Shown here: positions 21,509 to 29,378 of the stretch, piece by piece
Numbering within the stretch: the stretch's first letter is position 1
How the letters are laid out: every line of letters begins with the position of its first letter
NCBI RefSeq assembly: GCF_020740535.1
Contig: NZ_CP082362.1
Coordinates: forward strand, 3,966,501 to 4,030,500
Direction: 5' to 3'
Origin: Streptomyces profundus
Lineage (GTDB): Bacteria > Actinomycetota > Actinomycetes > Streptomycetales > Streptomycetaceae
Length of the DNA stretch: 64,000 nt
Made by a program: the position numbers and the translations under genes
Notes under the pieces: generated by a model
The model's input: the letters and a program-made list of their open reading frames with translations, nothing else
Told to the model about the DNA's origin: nothing
Databases searched by the model: none

Positions 21509-21691
21509 CAGGCGGCTCCTCGCGGCTCGTGCGGCGGCTCATCCAGCGGTCCTGCCGGCGCTCCGGCCGGCGGTCGGTCTGGTGGTCTGTCTGGCGGCCA
21601 CCTTAACCACGCGTGTCCCTCCGGCGCGGGCTCGGGGAACGATTCTCCCGGGCGTGGGCCTCTGTCAGACCCATGTTGCAAGATATGGCGC

Positions 21692-22471
21692 GTGTCCCAC
21701 GCCGAGAACGCCGACCAACCCCGCCGTCCCGCCGCCCGGCGCGCCAAGCGCGGGCGACGCGCCTCGCCCGCCGCCCTCGGGCAGGTCGCGCCCCAGCAGG
21801 AGCCCCCACCGCCCCCGCCGCCCGAGCGGCGGGATCCGGCCTCGATGCGCGCGCACTACCGCGAAGTCGGCTTCGCCGAGGAGGAGTTGGCCGCCGAGCC
21901 GATCGCCCAGTTCCAACGCTGGTTCGACGACACGGTGCACGGCGGCCTGCACGAGCCCAACGCGATGATCCTGGCCACGGTGGACCAGGCCGGCCGGCCC
22001 AGCCAGCGCACGGTCCTGCTCAAGGGCTTCGACGAGCGGGGCTTCGTCTTCTTCAGCAACTACGCCTCCCGCAAGGGCCGGGAGATCGAGGGCAACCCGC
22101 AGGTCTCCCTGCTCTTCCCCTGGCACCCGATCGCCCGCCAGGTGATCGTCCAGGGCCCGGTCGCCCGCACCGGGCGGGACGAGACGGCGGCGTACTTCCG
22201 CACCCGGCCGCACGGCTCCCAGCTGGGCGCCTGGGCCAGCGAGCAGTCGGCGCCCGTCGCCTCAAGGGCCGCGCTCGACGGCATGTACGCGGAGCTGGCC
22301 GCCCGCTATCCGGAGGGCGAGGACGTGCCGGCCCCACCCAACTGGGGCGGATACCGGGTGCGTCCCGAGGCCGTCGAGTTCTGGCAGGGCCGCGCCAACC
22401 GCCTGCACGACCGGCTGCGCTACGAGCGCGCCGCCGACGGCGGCTGGTCCGTGGGGCGGCTCTGCCCCTGA
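21692..22471 (+). CDS. pdxH: Pyridoxamine 5'-phosphate oxidase
   Basis: A 259-residue FMN enzyme oxidising pyridoxine or pyridoxamine 5'-phosphate to PLP. The PdxH core starts at about residue 50 ([10 protein letters not shown]) and includes [38 protein letters not shown] and the C-terminal [14 protein letters not shown]. The first 50 residues are a basic, Pro-rich extension (seven consecutive Pro) not usual for the family. The GTG at 21692 lies only about 6 bases after an AAGATAT -10-like block, so translation may be leaderless; a start at the internal ATG 21845 is an alternative. A 15-bp hairpin follows the gene. Confidence 0.92.
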   Translation: MSHAENADQPRRPAARRAKRGRRASPAALGQVAPQQEPPPPPPPERRDPASMRAHYREVGFAEEELAAEPIAQFQRWFDDTVHGGLHEPNAMILATVDQAGRPSQRTVLLKGFDERGFVFFSNYASRKGREIEGNPQVSLLFPWHPIARQVIVQGPVARTGRDETAAYFRTRPHGSQLGAWASEQSAPVASRAALDGMYAELAARYPEGEDVPAPPNWGGYRVRPEAVEFWQGRANRLHDRLRYERAADGGWSVGRLCP

Positions 22472-22486
22472 GGCGCCACGACGGCG

Positions 22487-22526
22487 GACGGGCCGAAGGA
22501 GGGCGCTCGCACTCCTTCGGCCCGTC
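22487..22526. terminator. Terminator hairpin after pdxH, also ends the leftward RNA
   Basis: A perfect 15-bp stem (22487-22501 with 22512-22526) with a 10-base loop. It lies 16 bases after the pdxH stop and can end transcription from either side. Confidence 0.88.
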
Positions 22527-22679
22527 GGGCACAAAAGCAACGATCCGCGAGCCTTTGGTCCCCTGGGCGCTGAGCGCCGCGGGGAGCCGGCCGGACTTAC
22601 CGGCGGCTCGCGGATCGGGTGACTGCTTGGGATAGGCCGGCGGTCGCCGGCTTCGCCACGTGTCGTGTGAACCAGCGGC

Positions 22680-22718
22680 CTAGGCCGCAGCCACCTCACG
22701 CGTCCGGTTGTCATACAT
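22680..22718 (-). CDS. 12-residue micro-ORF with strong ribosome site
   Basis: An ATG ORF encoding MYDNRTREVAAA and ending at a TAG that sits in the centre of the palindrome GCGGCCTAGGCCGC. A GGGAGGTGG ribosome site (22727-22735) lies about 11 bases before the ATG. In a region with no longer gene on this strand, the site strength is notable. It may be a leader peptide controlling folding of the RNA that follows, or a small peptide. No known family is recognised. Confidence 0.4.
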   Translation of the reverse strand: MYDNRTREVAAA

Positions 22719-22751
22719 CTGACGAACCACCTCCCTTCTCGTGTGACTCAG

Positions 22752-22781
22752 ACGTTAGGCGAACTCCACCACCGGCGCCAA
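22752..22781 (-). promoter_or_regulatory. Candidate promoter for the leftward micro-ORF RNA
   Basis: On the minus strand, TTGGCG (22776-22781), an 18-base spacer and TAACGT (22752-22757) fit a vegetative promoter loosely; the start would be near 22745, about 27 bases before the micro-ORF ATG. Confidence 0.35.
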
Positions 22782-22855
22782 GGGATTTTCGTCCCGCCCC
22801 CGGGAGGACCTCCGCCCCGGTCTCGGTGCGACAACGACCTTGGTTCAAACTCTAT

Positions 22856-22869
22856 GTGACGGACGTCAC
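22856..22869. promoter_or_regulatory. Crp-type inverted repeat before the PAS/GAF gene
   Basis: GTGACG-GA-CGTCAC is a perfect 6-2-6 inverted repeat, preceded by T, giving TGTGA-N6-TCACC. It fits the GTG-N6-GNCAC motif described for streptomycete Crp. It lies 67 bases before the GTG start of the PAS/GAF gene. Confidence 0.5.
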
Positions 22870-22935
22870 CGTGCAGTTGAATGGATCGGCGCGCACTCGA
22901 CCGGTGCCCACTCTTCTGTGCTGGGGGTACAGCAG

Positions 22936-24369
22936 GTGACCACTCACTCCGAGGCAGCTCATCCCGATCACTTCGAGGCCACGCAGGCCGCCGGCCACCC
23001 CGAGGGGGCGACTCCGCCGGACCAGGAGGCGGTCCCCGACGACCGGCTGCTCTCCGCGCTGCTCGACGGCATGGACGCGGCCCTGTTCGCTCTCGACACC
23101 ACGGGCCGCGTCACCCACTGGAACCAGCGCGCCGAGGGGCTGCTGGGCTGGACCGCGGAACAGGCCGTCGGCCGCGCCGGGCTCGGCGGCTGGCTGGTCC
23201 GCGAGGCGGACGAGGCCGAGGCCGTCGCCGGGCTGCTGGCCGTGGCGCGGCCCGCGGCCGACGCCGGCCCCGACGCCCGCCAGGTGCGGCACCTCCCCTT
23301 CCGGCGAGCCGACGGGGGCCGGGCGCTGATGCGCGTCGCCAGCACCGCGATCCGCGACGCGGCGGGCCGCCCCGTCGGCGTCTACTGCGCCTTCGGCGAG
23401 GTGCTCGCCCAACTCGACCTGGAACGCGATCTGGCCCTGAGCGCCGCGCTGTTGGGCGAGGCCGCCTGGGGCGTCCTGCTGGTGGACGCCGACCTCCGCG
23501 TGGTCGCGGCCAACGGCAGGGCCGCCGACGCGCTCTCCGCCGCGCCCGTCGGACTGCTGGGGGAGCCGCTCGCCGAGTTCCTCTCCGGCGGGTTCGACGA
23601 GCTGGAGAGCGCGCTCGAACACAGCCTCGCCGGCCAGCCGCCCCGTGACCCCGTCGAGCTGTGGGTCACCCTGCGGGACGAAGGGCTCGCCGGCCCGGCC
23701 CTCTTCGACGACCACCGCCCAGGCGAACAGCGCCGCTGCCTGGTGAGCGGCTTCGTCCGGCTCGGCTCCACCGCCGGCGACGACGCGGCGCCGCTCGGCG
23801 TGGCCTGGATCTTCCAGGACGTCACCGAGACCAGGCGGGCCGGACAGGGCGCCGCGCGGCAGCGCTTCCGCGACAGCCAGCTCAGCCGCGCCTCCCGCGC
23901 CGCCGCCGACTGCCCCGACCCGATGGAAGCGGCCGTCCTCCACCTGCACTACGCCCTGGCGGGCTTCGCCGACCACGCCCTCCTCGACACGACGAGCGAC
24001 GCGGGCGGCCTCACCAGGATCGCCGAGAGCCCCGGCAGCTTCGCCGGGCCCAACATGGCGCGGGGGCTGCCGATCCGCTATCGCGCGGGTCACCCGGCGC
24101 TCCAGGCGGTGGACTGCGGGGTGCCGGTCAGGGCGACCGGCGGGGTCTCCCGTTCAGCTTGGGCCCACGACCACCGCTGGCCGGCCGACGTCCAGCACGC
24201 GCTCTGCGTCCCCGTCCGCAGCCGGGGCCGGGTCCTCGGCGCCCTGACCTTCCTCCGAGGCGAGGGCCGCCGCCCCTTCGACCGCCTGGACGCCGCCTAC
24301 GGCGAAGAGGTGGCCCTCCGCGTCGGCGCCGCCCTCGACCTCTCCCACCTCCTCACCACGGCGCGCTAG
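22936..24369 (+). CDS. PAS/GAF sensory protein
   Basis: A 477-residue cytoplasmic sensor. Residues about 32-160 form a PAS domain (LLDGMDAALFALDTTGRVTHWN then RAEGLLGWTAEQAVG); a second PAS-like region spans about 170-300 (WGVLLVDADLRVVAANGRAADAL), and the C-terminal 150 residues form a GAF domain (HALCVPVRSRGRVLGALTFLRG). No output domain (kinase, phosphatase, HTH) is present, so it probably acts by protein contact. The GTG at 22936 was chosen; an open frame starting at 22840 has no support. A Crp-like site lies upstream. Confidence 0.88.
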   Translation: MTTHSEAAHPDHFEATQAAGHPEGATPPDQEAVPDDRLLSALLDGMDAALFALDTTGRVTHWNQRAEGLLGWTAEQAVGRAGLGGWLVREADEAEAVAGLLAVARPAADAGPDARQVRHLPFRRADGGRALMRVASTAIRDAAGRPVGVYCAFGEVLAQLDLERDLALSAALLGEAAWGVLLVDADLRVVAANGRAADALSAAPVGLLGEPLAEFLSGGFDELESALEHSLAGQPPRDPVELWVTLRDEGLAGPALFDDHRPGEQRRCLVSGFVRLGSTAGDDAAPLGVAWIFQDVTETRRAGQGAARQRFRDSQLSRASRAAADCPDPMEAAVLHLHYALAGFADHALLDTTSDAGGLTRIAESPGSFAGPNMARGLPIRYRAGHPALQAVDCGVPVRATGGVSRSAWAHDHRWPADVQHALCVPVRSRGRVLGALTFLRGEGRRPFDRLDAAYGEEVALRVGAALDLSHLLTTAR

Positions 24370-24777
24370 CCCCGCCACCCCCTGCCGGCGGCCCCCCCCG
24401 CAGGGGGCGGCCCCCGGCCGGGGGCGGCGCCGCGTCGGGGTGGTGCGTGGGTGCCGTGGCCCGGCGGCGGCTGGCCGTGACGCCGCGCCCGTCCGTTGGC
24501 CTGCCTGCCTGCCTGCTTGCCCGGCATCGGCGCCGCGTCGGGGTGGCGCTGGTTCGGCGATCGGCCTGCGGCTGGCCTGCCGGCCCGGCAACGGCGCCGT
24601 ACCCGGTCCGGTGTGGCTCGCTGCCCGCTGGCCTGCCGGCCGGACAGCCTGCCGTCCCTACGCCGTGTCGGGGCCGTGGCCCGGCGGTCCGGTGGCCGGT
24701 TGTGCGAACAAACCGGCCACCGCCCTGGGACAGGGACGTCGGCCCGAGCCCGTCGTGGCCAGGCTCCCGCCAGGGTG
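24370..24777. other. Repeat-rich non-coding gap with terminator
   Basis: No gene was recognised. The 400 bases are made of diverged GC-rich repeats: a 16-base palindrome at 24410-24425, the string gcgccgcgtcggggtgg near 24427 and again near 24529, gccgtggcccggcgg near 24453 and 24674, and a CTGC microsatellite near 24500. The terminator at 24690-24722 closes the region. Confidence 0.6.
24690..24722. terminator. Bidirectional terminator hairpin
   Basis: A perfect 12-bp stem CGGTGGCCGGTT (24690-24701) with AACCGGCCACCG (24711-24722) and a 9-base loop, between the convergent PAS/GAF and SIS genes. Confidence 0.85.
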
Positions 24778-25533
24778 CTAGCGGCGCCAGAGGATCTGGT
24801 CGGGGTGTTCGCGGAAGACGCGTTCGTTCCACGCCCCGCCGCCGTCCACGTTGGCGGAGCGCAGCAGCGGGGGTTCGACGCCGCGGTCGGCCAGCCGGCC
24901 GGCGGCCTCGGCGAAGACGGCCTGGAGCAGCGCGCAGGTCACCACCGTGGACGCGGGGGCGAACGGCGCCCCGATCCGTTCGCTGCTGAGCGTCGCGTCA
25001 CCGATCGGGATGGCGCTGTCGAGGACCACGTCGCAGTGGTCCTTGAGGAAGGTGCCCGACGGATGGCGGGAGGCCGTGCCGGTGGCATAGCCGACGGAGG
25101 TGACGCCGAGCACGGTGAGGCCGCGTTCCCGCGCGTGCTGGGCCAGCTCGATGGGGAGGGTGTTGCGCCCGGAGAGCGAGATGACGATGAGCAGGTCGCC
25201 GGGGGCGGCCGGGCTGTTGTCGAGTGTGGCCGGGGCCAGCCCGCTGACGCGTTCCAGCGCGCTCCCCAGAGTGGCGGGGGAGACGTCGACGCCCGTGGTG
25301 CCAGGGATGGCCAGAAGATTGACCAGCGCCAGCCCCCCTGCCCGGTAGACTAGATCCTGGGCGGGCAGCGCGGAGTGCCCCGCGCCACTGGCGAACACCT
25401 TGCCGCCGGCGGTCACGGTGTCGGCGATCAACGTGGCGGCCTCGGCGATAGGCGCCGCCTCCTGATCTCTGACTCGGCGCAGCAGTTCGATCGCGGCATC
25501 GAAGAACTGGTGGGCGAGGGTGTCTTCGCGCAT
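24778..25533 (-). CDS. SIS (sugar isomerase) domain protein
   Basis: A 251-residue SIS-domain protein, a fold that binds phosphosugars. The Ser/Thr-rich loops are visible as FASGAGHSALPAQD and VISLSGRNTLPIE, and the VLGVTSVGYAT strand. It resembles the conserved Streptomyces SIS protein located next to the iron regulator gene dmdR1, from which it is divergent across 183 bases. The ATG at 25533 starts the conserved MREDTLAHQFFDAA; the longer open frame to 25620 is not supported. Possible roles are an amino-sugar phosphate isomerase or a phosphosugar-sensing protein. Confidence 0.9.
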   Translation of the reverse strand: MREDTLAHQFFDAAIELLRRVRDQEAAPIAEAATLIADTVTAGGKVFASGAGHSALPAQDLVYRAGGLALVNLLAIPGTTGVDVSPATLGSALERVSGLAPATLDNSPAAPGDLLIVISLSGRNTLPIELAQHARERGLTVLGVTSVGYATGTASRHPSGTFLKDHCDVVLDSAIPIGDATLSSERIGAPFAPASTVVTCALLQAVFAEAAGRLADRGVEPPLLRSANVDGGGAWNERVFREHPDQILWRR

Positions 25534-25716
25534 CTGCGGTGCGTCCCTTGCTGCTGGCCGGTGGCGGCGATCCGGGTCTGATAGGGCACACCGTAATGGT
25601 CCAGACCAGTTCGGTGTCAATACGCGCGCGCTCGGTTACCTGAGAGCCGGGTCCGTTTTCAGCGGGGTGCGTCAGAATTGCAACAGGGCCACCGCACGAG
25701 AAATCGAGGGGCACTT

Positions 25717-26409
25717 ATGTCCGGACTGATCGATACCACCGAGATGTACCTCCGCACCATCCTGGAGCTGGAGGAGGAAGGGGTGGTCCCGATGCGTGCC
25801 CGCATCGCCGAGCGGCTTGAGCAGAGCGGCCCCACGGTGAGCCAGACGGTGGCCAGGATGGAGCGCGACGGTCTGCTCACCATCGCTGGCGACCGCCATC
25901 TGGAGCTGACGGAGCAGGGGCGTCGGCTGGCACAGCGCGTGATGCGCAAGCATCGGCTCGCGGAGTGCCTGCTGGTCGATGTGATCGGCCTGGAGTGGGA
26001 GCAGGTGCACGCGGAGGCGTGTCGTTGGGAGCACGTGATGAGCGACGCCGTGGAGCGGCGGGTGCTCGAACTGCTGAACCATCCGACGGAGTCGCCCTAC
26101 GGGAACCCCATTCCGGGGTTGGCTGAGCTGGGTGAGACCACCGAGGTCGACGCCTTCCTCGCCGAGGGCGTGGTGGCGCTCTCCGATCTGGACGTGGACG
26201 GTGGAAAGACCGTGATCGTCCGGCGGATCGGCGAGCCGGTGCAGACGGACCAGCAGGTCATGCAGACGCTGCGGCGGGCCGGCGTGCAGCCGGGCGCCTC
26301 GGTGAGCGTGTCGTCGGCCGCGGCCGGTGGCGTCCAGGTCGGGAGCGGGGGCGAGTCGGCGGAGCTGGACTCCGAGGTGGCGTCGCACGTCTTCGTCGCC
26401 AAGGCGTGA
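25717..26409 (+). CDS. dmdR1: Iron-dependent repressor DmdR1 (DtxR family)
   Basis: A 230-residue DtxR/IdeR-type repressor. The helix-turn-helix spans about residues 26-50. All metal ligands fall at the same numbers as in DtxR: Met10, His79, Glu83, His98, Cys102, Glu105 and His106. The SH3-like C-terminal domain ends at residue 230. With Fe(II) bound it represses siderophore and iron-uptake genes. The ATG at 25717 gives the known length; the upstream frame from 25678 is leader. A long uninterrupted ORF runs antisense to the whole gene, as described for adm in S. coelicolor. A U-tract terminator follows. Confidence 0.96.
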   Translation: MSGLIDTTEMYLRTILELEEEGVVPMRARIAERLEQSGPTVSQTVARMERDGLLTIAGDRHLELTEQGRRLAQRVMRKHRLAECLLVDVIGLEWEQVHAEACRWEHVMSDAVERRVLELLNHPTESPYGNPIPGLAELGETTEVDAFLAEGVVALSDLDVDGGKTVIVRRIGEPVQTDQQVMQTLRRAGVQPGASVSVSSAAAGGVQVGSGGESAELDSEVASHVFVAKA

Positions 26410-26427
26410 CCGGGTAGGTGCAGAAGG

Positions 26428-26470
26428 AGCGGTCGGTCGCCATCGGTGACCGACCGCTTCTCTTTTTGTT
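26428..26470 (+). terminator. Rho-independent terminator of dmdR1
   Basis: An 11-bp stem AGCGGTCGGTC (26428-26438) with GACCGACCGCT (26448-26458) is followed by a T-rich tract (26459-26470), the most classical intrinsic terminator in the window. Confidence 0.93.
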
Positions 26471-26607
26471 CGCCGTCTTCCGCTCTGGCGTCAACTCGCA
26501 AGGTCTGTCCACTCGTGAGGGGGAAGTGCGCCCTCATCTCCTTCTGTTCGAATGTCTGTTCGGTATTCTGGGTCGTGGTGATCGGTCGAGGGAGAGGAGG
26601 GGCGGCC

Positions 26608-27453
26608 ATGGGGCGCACGATCGAGGTGTCGGGCCAGGGGGAACTGCCCCTGGTGGTGCGAGAGTTCGGCCGCCCCGGGGAGCGGCGTCCCGGTGCGCTG
26701 CTGCTGCACGGGCTGATGGGCCACGCGGACCACTGGGCGCCCACCGGGCGGTGGCTCGCCCGCCGCTTCCGGACGGTGGCGCTGGATCAGCGTGGGCACG
26801 GCCGCAGCGCCAAGCCGCCCGCCGGGCCCTGGGGGCGGGACGCGTTCGTCGCGGATGCCGAGGCGGTTCTCGAGGAGCTGGGTCTTGCCCCGGCGCTGCT
26901 GGTGGGCCACGGCATGGGGGCGCTCACCGCCTGGCAGTTGGCGGCGCGCCGGCCGGATCTGGTGCGGGCGCTGGTGATCTGCGAGATGCGGGCCTCCCCG
27001 CCGAGCGCCGAGGCGCAGCGGGGTTGGCGGCGCTGGCTGGGGTCGTGGCCGCTGCCCTTCGCCTCGGTCGAGGAGGTCCGGAGCTGGTTCGCCGAGCGGG
27101 ATCCGACGCTCAACGCGCCCCAGCCGGCGCGGGGTTCGTTCTTCGCCGAGGTCATGGCCCGCCGTTCGGACGGCTGGCGGCCGGTGTTCAGCCGGGAGCA
27201 GATGGCCGCCGTCAGGGACGGCTTCGCGCATGACGCCTTCTGGGAGGAGCTGGCCGAGGTCTTCTGTCCCACGCTGGTCGTCCGGGGGGTGGATGGCGAG
27301 TTGGGTCGTGCGGAGGCGCAGGAGATGGTGCGGGCGCTGCCCAGGGGGCGGTACGCGGACATCCCCAAAGCGGGGCATCTGCCGCATCTGGAACGCCCGG
27401 ATGCATGGCAGGAGACTCTCCAACATTTCGTTGAGGGCGCGTTGATAACGTGA
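26608..27453 (+). CDS. Alpha/beta-hydrolase-fold protein lacking the nucleophile Ser
   Basis: A 281-residue alpha/beta hydrolase-fold protein. The oxyanion region LLLHGLMGHADHW, the DQRGHGRS strand, the acid-bearing VRGVDGELG and the terminal His in KAGHLPHLERP are intact. The nucleophile elbow reads GHGMG at 100-104, where GHSMG is expected, so residue 102 is Gly and the usual Ser is missing (codon ggc). It may be a non-hydrolytic binding protein or use another chemistry. The ATG at 26608 has a gaggagg site 7 bases upstream. The gene follows dmdR1 after a terminator. Confidence 0.88.
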   Translation: MGRTIEVSGQGELPLVVREFGRPGERRPGALLLHGLMGHADHWAPTGRWLARRFRTVALDQRGHGRSAKPPAGPWGRDAFVADAEAVLEELGLAPALLVGHGMGALTAWQLAARRPDLVRALVICEMRASPPSAEAQRGWRRWLGSWPLPFASVEEVRSWFAERDPTLNAPQPARGSFFAEVMARRSDGWRPVFSREQMAAVRDGFAHDAFWEELAEVFCPTLVVRGVDGELGRAEAQEMVRALPRGRYADIPKAGHLPHLERPDAWQETLQHFVEGALIT

Positions 27454-27516
27454 GCTCGGGCGCTGACCTCGTCGGTGCCTCGCAAAGATTGTCATGATCA
27501 CTTTATGGGGGGCCCG

Positions 27517-28329
27517 ATGAGTCTCATAACCCGACGTACCCGTGTGGCAGCCGCCGCGATGGCGACGGCCGCCATGGTGGCGCTGGCCGGTTGTTCCAGC
27601 GACGACAGCAACGACGAGGAGACTCCGTCCACGGACTCCGAGAGCACGCCCGAGGAGGAGCCCGAGGACGAGGCTCCCGAGGCCGGCGGCTCCTTCGGCG
27701 ACCTGGAGGCCGACGAGATCGGCGACCAGGCGCTGGACGCGCTGCTGGGGGCCGACTCCCTGCGGATGGCGGGCAGCGTCGAGCAGGCGGGGGACGAGAT
27801 CTCCCTCGATCTGCACCTCAGCCGCGAGGGCGACTGCGCCGGCTCCGTCTCCGTCGCCTCGCAGGGCTCCTTCGAGATCATCAAGCTGGGCGACGAGGTC
27901 TGGATGAAGCCGGACACCACGTTCTGGCAGACCGCGGTCGGCACCGCCGACCAGGAGATCCTCACCCAGATCGACGGGTTCTACCTCTACGGCCCCGCCA
28001 ACGAGGCCCCGATGAACTCCTCGGCCGAGTCCTGCAACCTGGAGACCTTCCTCGGTTCCATCGGTGCGACCAGCTCCATCGGTCTTACCAAGGGCGAGGA
28101 GACCGACGTGAACGGCACCCCGGTGCTCACGCTGCACGACGGTGAGGACGCCACGATCCTGGTCGCGTCCGAGGGCGAGCCCTACCCGCTGCGCATCGAG
28201 AGCAGCGACCCGTCGGCCCCCTCCGTGATCGACTTCAGCGCGTTCGACGAGCCGGTCCCCACCGACCAGCCCGCCGCCGAGGAGGTCATCACCATCGAGG
28301 ACCTGCAGTCCGGCGCCTTCCTCAACTGA
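27517..28329 (+). CDS. Lipoprotein, tandem paralogue 1
   Basis: A 270-residue lipoprotein. The signal peptide (RRTRVAAAAMATAAMVALAGC) ends in a lipobox LAGC, with Cys near residue 26; an acidic Glu/Asp/Ser/Pro linker follows (about 30-55). The mature domain has the alternating strand pattern of LolA/LppX-like lipid-binding proteins, as seen in LDLHLSREGDCAGSV, then IIKLGDEVWMKPD and the C-terminal DFSAFDEPVP. Together with the next gene it is a tandem duplicate. ATGs at 27505 and 27517 are both possible; 27517 follows a GGGGGG run. Function: extracytoplasmic binding, inferred. Confidence 0.88.
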   Translation: MSLITRRTRVAAAAMATAAMVALAGCSSDDSNDEETPSTDSESTPEEEPEDEAPEAGGSFGDLEADEIGDQALDALLGADSLRMAGSVEQAGDEISLDLHLSREGDCAGSVSVASQGSFEIIKLGDEVWMKPDTTFWQTAVGTADQEILTQIDGFYLYGPANEAPMNSSAESCNLETFLGSIGATSSIGLTKGEETDVNGTPVLTLHDGEDATILVASEGEPYPLRIESSDPSAPSVIDFSAFDEPVPTDQPAAEEVITIEDLQSGAFLN

Positions 28330-28362
28330 TCGGCCGCGGCAGCCCGCAAGGGCGGACACACC

Positions 28363-28407
28363 ACGAGCGCCGGGGGCAACGGATCACCGTTGCCGCCCGG
28401 CGCTCGT
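28363..28407 (+). terminator. Terminator between the lipoprotein paralogues
   Basis: A long stem of 20 bp with one bulged G (28363-28382 with 28387-28407) and a 4-base loop, just after the first lipoprotein gene. It implies that the two paralogues are separately transcribed. Confidence 0.85.
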
Positions 28408-28559
28408 CGCGTTCCCGTCGCCGTTCCCGTTCCGCGCACGGACGCCCCCAAGTGCCGGGCGGCGATTGGCGCTCAGTGGGCGCGGGTTGGCGCGGATCGC
28501 GATGGTGCTGACTCCTTCGGCGCGTCAGAGTGATGGTTTGCGCACTGTTTGGGGGGCCG

Positions 28560-29378
28560 ATGAGTGTGATGACCGGACGTACCCGGGTGACCGCCGCCGC
28601 GATGGCGGCGGCGATGGTGGCGCTGGCCGGTTGTGCCGGCGGCGACAGCGACGGTGGGCGGCCCTGGCCGAGGGAGCCCGAGCCCACGGAGTCGGGGCCC
28701 ACGCCCGAGGAGGAGCCCGCGGACGACGTCCCCGAGGCCGACGGTCCGTTCGGTGGCCTCGACGGGCAGGAGATCGGCGATCTGGCGCAGGAGGCGCTGT
28801 TGGGGGTCGACTCCCTGCGGATGACGGGCACCAGCGAGGAGGCCGGGGAGGATGTCACCCTGGATCTGCACCTCAACCGCGCGGGCGACTGTGCCGGCAC
28901 CATCTCCGCGGCCCCCGTGGGGTCCTTCGAGATCATCAAGCAGGGCGACGAGGTCTGGATGCAGCCGCATATCTCCCTCTGGGAGAACCTGCTGGGGTCC
29001 GCCGCAGGGCCTGAGGCGCTGGCCCACGTCGAGGGTCGGTACCTCCATGGGCCCGTCGGCGAGCCCCCGATGGAAGGCGCGGCCGAGTCCTGCGATCTGG
29101 CGAACTTCCTCGGCAACCTCCGTGGGTCCTCCGCCGGCCTGGTCAGGGGCGAGGAGACGGAGGTGAACGGCATCCCCGCGCTCACCCTGCTCGACGGCGA
29201 GGACAAGGTGCTGGTCGCCACCGAGGGCGAGCCCTATCCGCTGCGCTTCGCGACCAGGGACCCGACGGCGCCGACGATCGACTTCAGCGCGTTCGACGAG
29301 CCGGTCCCCACCGACCTGCCCCCCGCTGACCAGATCATCACCGTCGACGACCTGCGGTCCGGCGCCTTCCTCAACTGA
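28560..29378 (+). CDS. Lipoprotein, tandem paralogue 2
   Basis: A 272-residue lipoprotein, paralogue of the product of 27517-28329. It has the same signal and lipobox (MVALAGC), acidic linker, LDLHLNRAGDCAGTI core, IIKQGDEVWMQP and the identical end SGAFLN. The upstream sequences are also related (GCTGAC... about 45 bases before and GGGGGG immediately before the ATG), so the duplication included the promoter. Divergence is greatest in the linker and around residues 140-190. Both genes lie between terminators. Confidence 0.88.
   Translation: MSVMTGRTRVTAAAMAAAMVALAGCAGGDSDGGRPWPREPEPTESGPTPEEEPADDVPEADGPFGGLDGQEIGDLAQEALLGVDSLRMTGTSEEAGEDVTLDLHLNRAGDCAGTISAAPVGSFEIIKQGDEVWMQPHISLWENLLGSAAGPEALAHVEGRYLHGPVGEPPMEGAAESCDLANFLGNLRGSSAGLVRGEETEVNGIPALTLLDGEDKVLVATEGEPYPLRFATRDPTAPTIDFSAFDEPVPTDLPPADQIITVDDLRSGAFLN

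Larger units (their letters stand above)
22487..22745 (-). ncRNA. Candidate structured RNA with embedded micro-ORF
   Basis: Leftward unit of about 260 bases between pdxH and the PAS/GAF gene. It has a candidate promoter (TTGGCG at 22776-22781, 18-base spacer, TAACGT at 22752-22757), a 12-codon ORF with a strong ribosome site, and a dense set of hairpins: a 14-base palindrome containing the ORF stop codon, a GCCGGC hairpin at 22636-22651, then a 12-bp closing stem (22605-22616 with 22542-22553) enclosing two further hairpins as a three-way junction, and finally the terminator at 22487-22526. No leftward gene lies directly downstream, so a stand-alone RNA is suggested. Expression is not shown by sequence. 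Confidence 0.45.

Noticed and set aside
20516..21691. Long N-terminal extension of the PdxH frame
   Set aside because: It is antisense to the citrate synthase gene; PdxH core starts much later and a GTG at 21692 fits.
22542..22616. tRNA-like cloverleaf
   Set aside because: A closing stem with only two clear inner hairpins, no T-loop, anticodon loop or CCA; better described as a three-way junction.
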